Position numbers and translations under genes: made by a program
Origin: Dyella_B acidisoli
Lineage (GTDB): Bacteria; Pseudomonadota; Gammaproteobacteria; Xanthomonadales; Rhodanobacteraceae
Length of the DNA: 64,000 bases
Assembly: GCF_049532895.1 (NCBI RefSeq)
Contig: NZ_CP064031.1
Span: 3,224,001-3,288,000 of the forward strand
Direction: 5' to 3'
The notes under the pieces: generated by a model
The model's input: only the letters and a program-made list of their open reading frames with translations
Told to the model about the DNA's origin: nothing
Databases searched by the model: none
Shown: piece by piece, positions 9,185 to 16,988 of the stretch
Layout: every line of letters starts with the position of its first letter
Numbering within the stretch: the stretch's first letter is position 1

Positions 9185-9302
9185 CCGGCCGCTGCCGGGC
9201 TCGTCCGATACCGCGCACGCTTGTTTCCGCCCTGGAACCCAGACGCAGCGCCATCTTTGACCCGTCGATACGCCCTAGGCCATCAGTCATAGCAAGTCGT
9301 CC

Positions 9303-9342
9303 TTGACGGTTTTGAAGACAGTGTTATAGTTCACTACAACAC
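9303..9342 (+). promoter_or_regulatory. Promoter and operator-like palindrome of the GntR-ABC operon
   Basis: The -35 element is TTGACG (9303-9308), the spacer 16 bp, and the -10 element TATAGT (9325-9330). Over the -10 lies a 22-bp inverted repeat (9321-9342) with arms GTGTTATAGT and ACTACAACAC around TC; 9 of 11 positions per half match. A repressor bound here would block RNA polymerase. YtrA-type GntR repressors bind short palindromes at the promoter of their own ABC operon, so the regulator at 9699 is the obvious candidate. Confidence 0.7.
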
Positions 9343-9373
9343 CGGTCCACGAGAGCACCAAAGGAGAGCAGAG

Positions 9374-9694
9374 ATGAAAGCGCCGAACCCCATCGCCATC
9401 ACTGCCGCGGTTCTGTTCACCACGGTCAGCCTGATCGCCCTGAGCCCCAACACCCCCAAATCCCCCGCTACCGAGATCAACGGCATGAAAGTGATCAGCT
9501 TGCCTGCGGTCGACGTGCGCCCCACTGCCGAAGACCAGCGCGCCGCCGCCATGTTGACCACGGCCAGCCTGGCCATCGTCAACTCACCGCTCAGCAACAA
9601 GGTCGAAAGCGGTGCAAGCCTGCTCGGAGCGCAGCTGACCATGCCCTACTATTCGTTTGGCTCCACCAAGCTCGCCCGTATCAGCAAGGAATAA
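9374..9694 (+). CDS. Small membrane-anchored or secreted protein, unknown function
   Basis: 106 residues with an AGGAGA ribosome site 8-10 nt upstream. One hydrophobic segment (about residues 7-25, IAITAAVLFTTVSLIALS) is either a signal peptide or an N-terminal anchor. The remainder is small and hydrophilic, with LTMPYYSFGSTKL near the end. No family was recognised. It is the first gene of the GntR-ABC operon, directly after the palindromic promoter, and the next gene starts 4 bp after its stop. It is therefore likely expressed together with the transporter and may be an accessory or sensor peptide of that system; this is inference from position only. Confidence 0.7.
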   Translation: MKAPNPIAITAAVLFTTVSLIALSPNTPKSPATEINGMKVISLPAVDVRPTAEDQRAAAMLTTASLAIVNSPLSNKVESGASLLGAQLTMPYYSFGSTKLARISKE

Positions 9695-9698
9695 ATCC

Positions 9699-10073
9699 AT
9701 GTCCATCACCTGGAACGACAGCGTCCCGATCTATCGCCAACTACGCGAACGCGTAGTGGCGATGATCCTGGACGGCGCCTTGAACGAGGGCGACCCGCTG
9801 CCGTCAGTACGCCAGGTGGCGGCGGATTTCCAAATCAATCCGCTGACGGTTTCAAAGGCGTACCAGGAACTGGTCGACGATCAACTAGTCGAGAAAAGGA
9901 GGGGGTTGGGCATGTTCGTCACCGATGGAGCGCGCGAGGCGCTGCTCAAATCCGAACGCGAGCGCTTTTTGCGCGAAGAATGGCCGGCACTGTATGCACG
10001 CTTGCAGCGCCTGGGGCTGGACCTGAAAACCCTGATGCGCGAAGCGCCGAAAGATTCGGAGAACCCGTCATGA
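9699..10073 (+). CDS. GntR-family regulator, YtrA subfamily
   Basis: 124 residues from ATG 9699; the upstream extension of the ORF overlaps the preceding gene and lacks family character. N-terminal winged helix: IYRQLRERVVAMILDGAL, then LPSVRQVAADFQINPLTVSKAYQELVDDQLVEKRRGLGMFV. The C-terminal extension is short (about 45 residues), which distinguishes YtrA from GntR members with large effector domains. YtrA regulators repress ABC transporter operons and respond to cell-envelope-active compounds in Bacillus. AAGGA lies at the end of the previous gene, and the stop overlaps the next start (ATGA). It likely represses its own operon through 9321-9342. Confidence 0.9.
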   Translation: MSITWNDSVPIYRQLRERVVAMILDGALNEGDPLPSVRQVAADFQINPLTVSKAYQELVDDQLVEKRRGLGMFVTDGAREALLKSERERFLREEWPALYARLQRLGLDLKTLMREAPKDSENPS

Positions 10074-10927
10074 ATGCGGTCGTCACCGCCAACGGTCTGA
10101 GCAAGCACTACAAGAACACGCTTGCGCTGGACAACGTCAACTTCCAGATCCCCGCCGGCCGCATCGTGGGTTTGATCGGCCCCAACGGCGCCGGTAAGAC
10201 AACCGCGCTGAAGGCGATCCTGGGTCTTACCGACTTCCAGGGTCATCTCAACGTGCTGGGCCTGGACCCGCGCACACAGCGCGACAAGCTGATGGAGGAG
10301 GTCTGTTTCATCGCCGACGTCGCCGTGCTGCCTCGCTGGATCCGCGTACACGAGGCAATCGATTTTGTCGCCAACGTGCACCCGCGCTTCAATCGCGCCA
10401 AGTGCGAAACCTTCCTGGCGCGCACCAAGCTCACGACCAACCAGCGCGTACGGCAGATGTCCAAAGGCATGATCGTGCAGCTTCACCTGGCGCTGGTGAT
10501 GGCCATCGACGTCAAGCTACTGGTGCTGGACGAACCTACACTGGGCCTGGACATCCTCTATCGCAAGCGGTTCTACCAGAACCTTCTGGAAGACTATTTC
10601 GACGAGAACAAAACGATCATCGTCACCACACACCAGGTCGAGGAGATCGAACACATCCTCACTGACTTGATGTTCATCCGCGACGGCAGGATCGTGCTCA
10701 ACACCGACATGGACGCCATGGGTGAACGTTTCGCCGAAGTGATGGTGAGCGCGGACATGGCCGCGACCGCACGCCAGCTCAAACCGCTGGATGAGCGCCA
10801 GGTGTTCGGCAAGAGCATCTTTCTGTTCGACGGCGTCGATCAGTCGCAGCTGCGGGCACTGGGCGAAATCCGCCGGCCTTCGGTCAGCGATCTGTTCGTC
10901 GCCACCATGAAGGGGACCTACGCATGA
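10070..10927 (+). CDS. ABC transporter ATP-binding protein (YtrB-like)
   Basis: 285 residues from ATG 10070, overlapping the GntR stop. Walker A GPNGAGKTT (37-45), a degenerate signature MSKGM (130-134) instead of LSGGQ, Walker B LVLDEP (151-156), D-loop GLD and switch His188 in VTTHQVEE. The variant signature is common in ABC-2 exporters of the YtrB/CcmA type. It forms the cytoplasmic motor for the permease encoded next (4-bp overlap). Substrate is unknown; related systems act on envelope stress or antibiotics. Confidence 0.92.
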   Translation: MNAVVTANGLSKHYKNTLALDNVNFQIPAGRIVGLIGPNGAGKTTALKAILGLTDFQGHLNVLGLDPRTQRDKLMEEVCFIADVAVLPRWIRVHEAIDFVANVHPRFNRAKCETFLARTKLTTNQRVRQMSKGMIVQLHLALVMAIDVKLLVLDEPTLGLDILYRKRFYQNLLEDYFDENKTIIVTTHQVEEIEHILTDLMFIRDGRIVLNTDMDAMGERFAEVMVSADMAATARQLKPLDERQVFGKSIFLFDGVDQSQLRALGEIRRPSVSDLFVATMKGTYA

Positions 10928-11895
10928 ACGCGAAGACACTTTATTGGCTTATCAGGCGCGAATTCTGGGAACATCGCGGCGGCTTTATCTGGGCGCCAGT
11001 GATTACGGGGATTGTGTTTCTGGTGTTGAACATGATGGGTATCGTCAGCGGAGAAGTGTTGGGCGCCCGTCATGGCTTCCATTTCGGTCCGCTGGAGGGT
11101 CAGGATCTTGCAGCGAAAATTCAGTCGCTCGATGTCCATCAGATGCAGCAGGTGGGCTCCGCGCTTGATCTGGCCATGCTTTCTTCCAGCTTCTTGATCA
11201 GCGTGGTGTTCGCCTTCGTGGTGTTTTTCTACTGCCTTGGCGCGCTCTACGATGACCGGCGCGATCGCAGCATCCTGTTCTGGAAATCATTGCCGGTTTC
11301 TGATTCCGCGACGGTGCTTTCCAAAGTTATTGCAGCAGTGCTTATTGCTCCTGTCATCGTGGTGATCTGTGGTGTGCTTACTGGCATCGCGATGTTGCTG
11401 CTGTTCACCCTCACATTGTCGTTTCACGGCGTGAGCATGTGGTCGCTGTTGGTGCTTGCGCATCCGTTCCAGATGGTTGGGTTCCTGATTGGAAGCATTC
11501 CGCTCTATTTGCTGTGGGCCTTGCCGACCGTGGGCTGGCTGATGCTGTGTTCGTCCTGGGCCAAAGCCAAGCCGTTCTTGTGGGCTGTGGTCATTCCGGT
11601 GGCGCTTGGCGTGATGATCAGTTGGTTCAACCTGCTCGGCTCAGCTGGCTTCAAGAGCAACTGGTACTGGCGCGAGATCGTGGCACGTGTACTGTTCAGC
11701 GTATTCCCGGGTGGCTGGCTGCATGACAGTGCTGCGCAGCATCTGGGTGATAACCCGGAAAATATCGGCAACTTCTTCAACCTGTCCAACTCCTACGCCG
11801 TGCTCGCCGCGCCGGACATCTGGATTGGCGCAGTGGCTGGTATCGCGATGCTGGTCGGCGCTGTATGGTTCCGCCGCTGGCGCGACGAAGGCTGA
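10924..11895 (+). CDS. ABC-2 type permease
   Basis: 323 residues with about six membrane segments: FIWAPVITGIVFLVLNMMGI, SSFLISVVFAFVVFFYCLGA, a cluster around VIAAVLIAPVIVVICGVLTG, FQMVGFLIGSIPLYLLWALP, FLWAVVIPVALGVMIS, and a final IWIGAVAGIAMLVGAVWF. The YDDRRDRSILFWKSLPVSD loop is the coupling helix typical of ABC-2 permeases that pair with CcmA/YtrB ATPases. It is translationally coupled to the ATPase gene. Half-transporter stoichiometry (two permease, two ATPase subunits) is expected from the family. The transported compound cannot be read from the sequence. Confidence 0.9.
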   Translation: MNAKTLYWLIRREFWEHRGGFIWAPVITGIVFLVLNMMGIVSGEVLGARHGFHFGPLEGQDLAAKIQSLDVHQMQQVGSALDLAMLSSSFLISVVFAFVVFFYCLGALYDDRRDRSILFWKSLPVSDSATVLSKVIAAVLIAPVIVVICGVLTGIAMLLLFTLTLSFHGVSMWSLLVLAHPFQMVGFLIGSIPLYLLWALPTVGWLMLCSSWAKAKPFLWAVVIPVALGVMISWFNLLGSAGFKSNWYWREIVARVLFSVFPGGWLHDSAAQHLGDNPENIGNFFNLSNSYAVLAAPDIWIGAVAGIAMLVGAVWFRRWRDEG

Positions 11896-11944
11896 AACTC
11901 GTCAGACCGTAATCTGGCGATCCATGATCTGAAGGGGACACATC

Positions 11945-12472
11945 ATGAAGTACCAAAGGGTGATCGTGCTGTTGGCCATGTGTGCCGCCATCGCTGCCTG
12001 CGACATGTCTAACTTCAACTACAGTGGCAAGAACGGCAGGATCACATTGGATAGCGATGTATTGACGCTCCATGTCGACGGGGTACCGAATGCAACACTG
12101 GGCTCCTCGGGCGACTTCACTATCGATGGCAAAGCCGTGTCGCTCTCTCCAACGCAACATGGTCTGCTGATGCTGTACTACCAGGGCGTCATGGACATCC
12201 GTGAGCAAGCGCTTGGCATGGGCAAAGCTGGTGCCGCGGCTGGAGTGGAAGCGCTGAAGAACTCCATGAGCAGCAAACCCGACCCAAACGAAAAGAAGAA
12301 GATCGATGACCAGGTGTCCTCACAGACGCATCAGCTTTCCCTGAAGATGTGCCAGGACGAAGCCAACCTCAAGGCAGTTCAGGACCAGCTCACCGCGCAG
12401 ATTCCGGTATTCAAACCCTACGGAGGCATCTTCCCCGGCCGTAGCATCGATGAATGCATGAAGGACAACTAG
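11945..12472 (+). CDS. DUF2884-like lipoprotein, copy 1
   Basis: 175 residues. Lipoprotein signal peptide with lipobox IAAC and Cys19; the +2 residue is Asp20, which in enterobacteria signals retention in the inner membrane. AAGGGG is just upstream of the start. The mature part has a beta-rich N-terminal half (GKNGRITLDSDVLTLHVDG), a helical GKAGAAAGVEA region and a C-terminal block QDQLTAQIPVFKPYG with two further Cys. It is paralogous to the next gene (shared GKAGAA, K-C-D, QDQL and FKPYG blocks). The family resembles YggN/DUF2884, function unknown. Last but one gene of the GntR-ABC operon. Confidence 0.75.
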   Translation: MKYQRVIVLLAMCAAIAACDMSNFNYSGKNGRITLDSDVLTLHVDGVPNATLGSSGDFTIDGKAVSLSPTQHGLLMLYYQGVMDIREQALGMGKAGAAAGVEALKNSMSSKPDPNEKKKIDDQVSSQTHQLSLKMCQDEANLKAVQDQLTAQIPVFKPYGGIFPGRSIDECMKDN

Positions 12473-12482
12473 GAGCGCCGCC

Positions 12483-13082
12483 ATGCGTCGTTTTTCTCTT
12501 TCCGTTGGCATCATTGCGTTGTGTAGCCTGCTCACTGCATGCGGCGATCATTCGGATGATCATTCCATCACAGTCATGCATTCGGACGGGCGCATCACGG
12601 TGATCAACAGCGACATCGGCGGGCTGTCTCACGGCAGCATTCATCTCGGCAATGGCGACGTTACCGTGCGCGCCGACAACACGCCTGATGCCGTCATCAC
12701 TGTCAATGGCGATTTGCGCATCGATCAACGCGACGTTGCAGTCAACGCTGCGCAACGTGAGCTGCTCAAGTCTTACTACGGCAACGCCACGATGATCCTC
12801 ACCGACGGCATCGCCACCGGCAAAGCCGGGGCTGCGGTCGGTGAGCAAGCCGCCAAGAGTGTGCTGACGCGACTCGCCAGCGGCAGCCCCGACAAGATCC
12901 AGCAGGACATCGACGCCAAGGTCAAACCGCTCAAGGAAGCGGCGATGAAGATCTGCGACGACCTTGGCGGCGTCAAGAACAGCCAGGATCAGCTTGCTGC
13001 GACGCTGCCGGCGTTCAAGCCTTATGGAAATGTCATCAGCGGCAGCGATGTGGACGATTGCAAGAAAGACAAGGACGACTGA
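12483..13082 (+). CDS. DUF2884-like lipoprotein, copy 2
   Basis: 199 residues. Lipobox LTAC with Cys20 and +2 Gly, which by the Lol rule predicts the outer membrane, unlike the preceding paralogue. A His/Asp-rich start (GDHSDDHS) is followed by beta-strand repeats (GRITVINSDIGGLSHGSIHLG), a helical GKAGAAVGEQAAKS segment and QDQLAATLPAFKPYGN. The C-terminus is strongly charged (DDCKKDKDD). It begins 10 bp after copy 1. Predicted periplasmic partner or envelope component of the adjacent ABC system; that role is inferred from operon membership only. Confidence 0.75.
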   Translation: MRRFSLSVGIIALCSLLTACGDHSDDHSITVMHSDGRITVINSDIGGLSHGSIHLGNGDVTVRADNTPDAVITVNGDLRIDQRDVAVNAAQRELLKSYYGNATMILTDGIATGKAGAAVGEQAAKSVLTRLASGSPDKIQQDIDAKVKPLKEAAMKICDDLGGVKNSQDQLAATLPAFKPYGNVISGSDVDDCKKDKDD

Positions 13083-13101
13083 ACAGGTTGCCGGGAAAGC
13101 G

Positions 13102-13135
13102 GGCCGTCATGTCCGCGAAAGCGGGCGTGACGGCC
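13102..13135. repeat. REP-like palindrome between convergent genes
   Basis: A nearly perfect hairpin: GGCCGTCA..TGACGGCC outer stem, GTCCGC..GCGGGC inner stem and a GAAA loop. There is no T tract, so it is a poor terminator. The core matches the palindromes at 34521 and 40876 (consensus close to CGTCATTCCCGC, GAAA, mirror), so it is best read as a diverged member of that family. It lies between the lipoprotein operon and fumC. Confidence 0.6.
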
Positions 13136-13154
13136 ATGAGAGAGTACGAAAGCA

Positions 13155-14552
13155 TCAACCGCCACCACCTCCGCCGCCGTGAATGCCACCTTTGGTCAGC
13201 GCACGTGGATCGAGCAGCTTCTTCAATTCCTCTTTTGAAAGCCCTGACTGCTCCAGCGCCACATCCATGATCGGCCGCTTTTCCTTGTAAGCCTGCTTGG
13301 CGATCGCTGCGCCCTTTTCGTAGCCGATCACCGGATTCAGTGCGGTAACCAGAATCGGATTCATCGCCAGAGCCTGATTGACGCGCTCAGTGTTCACACG
13401 AAAACCATCAATCGCCTTGTCCGCCAGCAACCGCGACACGTTCGCGAGAATATGGATCGACTGCAGCAGGTTGTGCGCAATCAACGGCAACATCACGTTG
13501 AGCTGGAAATTGCCTGATTGACCAGCAACGGTAATCGTCGCGTCATTGCCGATCACCTGCGCAGCCACCATCGCGGTGGCCTCCGGAATCACCGGATTGA
13601 CTTTGCCGGGCATGATGGATGAACCCGGCTGCAGCGCCGGCAATTCGATTTCACCCAATCCAGCCAACGGACCGGAATTCATCCAGCGCAGATCATTGGC
13701 GATCTTCATCAGCACCACGGCCAACGCTTTCAGTTGGCCGGAGAGCTCCACTGCAGCATCCTGCGCCGCCATGCCTTCGAAATAATTGGCTGCCGATTCA
13801 AAGCGGACATCCGTGAGTGCCTTCAATTCACGCGCCACTGCCGGGCCGAATTTCGGATCGGCGTTGATGCCGGTTCCCACTGCCGTGCCACCCAACGGCA
13901 ATTGCCGCATGCGCTTTAAGCTATCGCCGATCCGTTCAATGGCCGAGTCAATCTGCGCCGACCAGCCCGACAGTTCCTGCCCGAACGTCACCGGCATGGC
14001 GTCCATCAAATGCGTGCGTCCGGTCTTGGGCACGTTGCGTAACTCATGTGCACGGCGGTCGATCACACGCTTGAGATGTTTCAGCGCTGGCAGCAGCTCT
14101 TCGTGCGTGGTCAGCGCGGCGCTTACGTGGATGGCGGTGGGGACGACGTCATTGGAGCTCTGTCCGTAATTCACGTGATCGTTTGGATGGACTTTGCTGC
14201 CGGCCTTGGCGGCGAGATGCGCGATCACCTCGTTGGCATTCATGTTGGTGCTGGTGCCCGAGCCAGTCTGGAATACATCGATCGGGAACTGGTCGTCGTA
14301 CTGCCCCTCGGCCACCGCCAGCGCCGCCTTGCGGATCGCCGCCGACTGCCCTTTCTTCAGATAACCGAGGGCAAGATTGGCCTCGGCCGCCGCCGCCTTA
14401 ATCAATCCAAGCGCGCGAATGAAGGCTCGCGGCAGATGCAAGCCTGAGATCGGGAAATTGTCGATCGCGCGCTGGGTCTGTGCGCCGTACAGCGCCTTGG
14501 CGGGCACCTTCAATTCGCCCATGCTGTCGTGCTCGATGCGGAAGTCGGCCAT
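13155..14552 (-). CDS. fumC: Class II fumarate hydratase
   Basis: 465 residues from ATG 14552; the upstream part of the ORF runs through an intergenic repeat and is not coding. Superfamily motifs: TGSGTSTNMNANEV (substrate site A), GRTHLMDAMPVTFGQ, and the signature GSSIMPGKVNPV with its catalytic serine. It catalyses reversible hydration of fumarate to malate as an oxygen-stable homotetramer. The C-terminus ends in a seven-glycine run after GGIH, not usual for FumC, though it lies after the last structural element. It is divergent from purB, another member of the same superfamily. Confidence 0.97.
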   Translation of the reverse strand: MADFRIEHDSMGELKVPAKALYGAQTQRAIDNFPISGLHLPRAFIRALGLIKAAAAEANLALGYLKKGQSAAIRKAALAVAEGQYDDQFPIDVFQTGSGTSTNMNANEVIAHLAAKAGSKVHPNDHVNYGQSSNDVVPTAIHVSAALTTHEELLPALKHLKRVIDRRAHELRNVPKTGRTHLMDAMPVTFGQELSGWSAQIDSAIERIGDSLKRMRQLPLGGTAVGTGINADPKFGPAVARELKALTDVRFESAANYFEGMAAQDAAVELSGQLKALAVVLMKIANDLRWMNSGPLAGLGEIELPALQPGSSIMPGKVNPVIPEATAMVAAQVIGNDATITVAGQSGNFQLNVMLPLIAHNLLQSIHILANVSRLLADKAIDGFRVNTERVNQALAMNPILVTALNPVIGYEKGAAIAKQAYKEKRPIMDVALEQSGLSKEELKKLLDPRALTKGGIHGGGGGGG

Positions 14553-14616
14553 GGTTCGCCTCATGCGGGTGGAAATCGGCCTGACTATAAGCCTGCAAAC
14601 GTAGAGATGCGCTGAC

Positions 14617-14713
14617 CAACTCCAGATTCGTCGTCCCGGCAAAAGCCGGGACCCAGCGTCTTTGAAGGGGGCCAACAAAGTCACTAGGCCCCGGCCTTCG
14701 CCGGGGCGACGAC
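14617..14713. repeat. Composite REP/BIME-like element between fumC and purB
   Basis: CAACTCCAGATTC (14617-14629) is followed by a palindrome GTCCCGGC, AAAA, GCCGGGAC (14633-14652), a spacer containing AAAGTCACT, and a second palindrome GCCCCGGC, CTTC, GCCGGGGC (14688-14707). The flanking CGTCGTCC and GGCGACGAC make the two palindromes an inverted pair, like a BIME. The same order CAACTCCAGATTC, palindrome, AAAGTCACT recurs at 46346. Confidence 0.75.
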
Positions 14714-14775
14714 TTATTCAGGTGACTGCGGAGCAATGTAAAATGCCGGATTCTGATCTTCCCGGAAGCTCCCCG

Positions 14776-16143
14776 ATGTCCACTCACGCCCTCACCGCCC
14801 TCTCGCCATTGGACGGCCGCTACGCCGGCAAGACCGAAGCGCTGCGTCCGATCTTCAGCGAATTCGGCCTGATGCATCGTCGCGTGCAGGTGGAAATCGA
14901 ATGGTTGCTAGCGCTGGCCGCTGAGAAGGGTATCGCCGAGCTGCCTGCCTTCACGGCAGAGCAGGTTGCCAGGCTGAAGGCCATCGCCACCGATTTCAGT
15001 GTTGACGACGGCACGCGTATCAAGACGATCGAAGCCACCACCAATCACGACGTCAAGGCGATCGAGTACTTCATCAAGGAACGCATCGGCAACGACGAAG
15101 CGCTGGCGCAAGCCAAGGAATTCGTGCATTTCGCCTGCACCAGCGAGGACATCAACAATCTTTCGTACGCACTGATGCTGCGCGACGCACGCACGCACGT
15201 GCTGCTGCCTTGGCTAGACAAGATCATCACCACGCTGCGCGGACTTGCCCATGCGAACGCCAATTTGCCGATGCTGTCGCGCACGCATGGGCAGACCGCT
15301 TCGCCTAGCACGCTGGGCAAGGAACTGGCCAACGTCGTCGCGCGCCTGGAGCGCCAGCGCAAGCAGCTCGCCAACGTGGAAATTCCCGGCAAGATCAACG
15401 GGGCCGTGGGCAATTACAACGCTCATGCCATCGCCTATCCCGAAGTGGACTGGCGCGCTTTCTCTCAGCGCTTCGTGACCGGTCTAGGTTTGGATTACAA
15501 CCCGTACACCACGCAGATCGAGCCCCATGACGGCGTCGCCGAATACTGCGACGTCGTCCGCCGCGCCAACATCATCCTGATCGACCTGGCTCGCGACGTG
15601 TGGGGCTACATTTCTTTGGGTTATTTCAAGCAAGCGCTGAAGGCGGGCGAAGTGGGCTCGTCCACCATGCCGCATAAAGTCAACCCGATCGACTTCGAAA
15701 ACGCCGAGGGTAATTTCGGCCTGGCCAACGCACTACTCGGCCATTTCGCCGAAAAGCTGCCGATCAGCCGCTGGCAGCGCGACCTGACCGACTCGACAGT
15801 GCTGCGCGCACTCGGCACCGCATTCGGCCACACGCTGGTGGCACTGGAATCGCTGCAGAAGGGCCTGGGCAAGCTCAACGTGAATGCCGACCGCCTTGCC
15901 ACCGACCTTGATGCGAGCTGGGAAGTCCTGGCCGAGGCCGTGCAGACAGTGATGCGTCGCTATGGTTTGCCCGAACCTTACGAGCAGTTGAAGGCGCTGA
16001 CGCGCGGCCAGGGCATCACGCGCGATTCGATGCGCGAGTTCATCACCGGCCTCGCATTGCCCGAAGACGCCAAGCAGCGCCTGCTCGCCCTCACACCGGC
16101 CACTTACATCGGCCTGGCCACCGATCTGGCAAAGACGATCTGA
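14776..16143 (+). CDS. purB: Adenylosuccinate lyase
   Basis: 455 residues from ATG 14776 (MSTHALTALSPLDGRYAGK, matching the E. coli-type start). Superfamily signature SSTMPHKVNPIDFENAEGN carries the catalytic serine, and TSEDINNLSYALMLRDA and THGQTASPSTLGKE form the active site. It performs two purine steps: SAICAR to AICAR plus fumarate, and adenylosuccinate to AMP plus fumarate. The fumarate released is used by the divergent fumC product. The intergenic region carries the REP pair. Confidence 0.97.
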   Translation: MSTHALTALSPLDGRYAGKTEALRPIFSEFGLMHRRVQVEIEWLLALAAEKGIAELPAFTAEQVARLKAIATDFSVDDGTRIKTIEATTNHDVKAIEYFIKERIGNDEALAQAKEFVHFACTSEDINNLSYALMLRDARTHVLLPWLDKIITTLRGLAHANANLPMLSRTHGQTASPSTLGKELANVVARLERQRKQLANVEIPGKINGAVGNYNAHAIAYPEVDWRAFSQRFVTGLGLDYNPYTTQIEPHDGVAEYCDVVRRANIILIDLARDVWGYISLGYFKQALKAGEVGSSTMPHKVNPIDFENAEGNFGLANALLGHFAEKLPISRWQRDLTDSTVLRALGTAFGHTLVALESLQKGLGKLNVNADRLATDLDASWEVLAEAVQTVMRRYGLPEPYEQLKALTRGQGITRDSMREFITGLALPEDAKQRLLALTPATYIGLATDLAKTI

Positions 16144-16210
16144 CCCGCCGGACCGGACAAAGCGGGGCGGCATTTGTCATCATGGCATCTGCCCTGCTTC
16201 GACCAGCGTC

Positions 16211-16960
16211 ATGGCGCCTCTTTCCGAATTCCTGATCTTCACCGGCATTGGTGCGCTCGCCCAAATCGTGGACGGCGCACTGGGCATGGCCTATGGCGTG
16301 ACGTCAGCAGGCATGTTGCTGGGGTTGGGTATGCCGCCGGCCATGGCGAGCGCCAGTGTGCATTACGCAGAAACCTTCACATGTGGCGCCTCCGGTCTCA
16401 GCCACTGGTGGGCGGGCAATGTGCGGCGTCGGTTGTTCCTGGTGCTGGTCATTCCGGGCGTGATCGGTGCCATTATCGGCGCTACGGTGCTCGCACATTT
16501 GTCGCCGATATGGATGCGCTATTTCCTCACGCCGTATCTGCTCGTAATGGGTTTATTTCTGGTTTTTCGCACCGCGCGACGCAAGGATCTTCGTACCGAC
16601 GTACCGCGCGGCACAGGCGTGCTGGGTTTCGTTGCAGGGTTGCTTGATGCGGCAGGCGGTGGCGGATGGAGCGCGCTCACCGTCACCACCATGGTGGCGC
16701 GCGGTCAGGAACCGCGCTTTGTGATCGGCAGCGTGCATCTGGCCAAGTGCATCGTAAGCCTGGCGGCCAGCATCACGTTTCTGCTTAGCATCGGACAGAG
16801 CAAGCTGCACGTGGTGCTAGGTTTGATTCTGGGCGGTGTGATCGCCGCGCCGTTCGGCGCTTGGCTGGTGCGGCGATTGCCGTCGCGCGTATGCACATTG
16901 ATGGCTGGCCTCGCCGTGCTGGCACTCGGCATCTACAACTTCTATCGCCTGCTGGGGTGA
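16211..16960 (+). CDS. TauE/SafE-family membrane protein
   Basis: 249 residues with about seven or eight membrane segments and the duplicated TauE/SafE pattern (first half GIGALAQIVDGALGMAYGVTS; second half GVLGFVAGLLDAAGGGGWSAL, each with a conserved glycine-rich turn). Members export sulfite, sulfoacetate or other organosulfur anions; the substrate here is not defined. It starts 67 bp after purB in the same direction and may be a separate unit. Confidence 0.85.
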   Translation: MAPLSEFLIFTGIGALAQIVDGALGMAYGVTSAGMLLGLGMPPAMASASVHYAETFTCGASGLSHWWAGNVRRRLFLVLVIPGVIGAIIGATVLAHLSPIWMRYFLTPYLLVMGLFLVFRTARRKDLRTDVPRGTGVLGFVAGLLDAAGGGGWSALTVTTMVARGQEPRFVIGSVHLAKCIVSLAASITFLLSIGQSKLHVVLGLILGGVIAAPFGAWLVRRLPSRVCTLMAGLAVLALGIYNFYRLLG

Positions 16961-16988
16961 TCACGTAGGTTGCGGTGTAAACCCTAAC

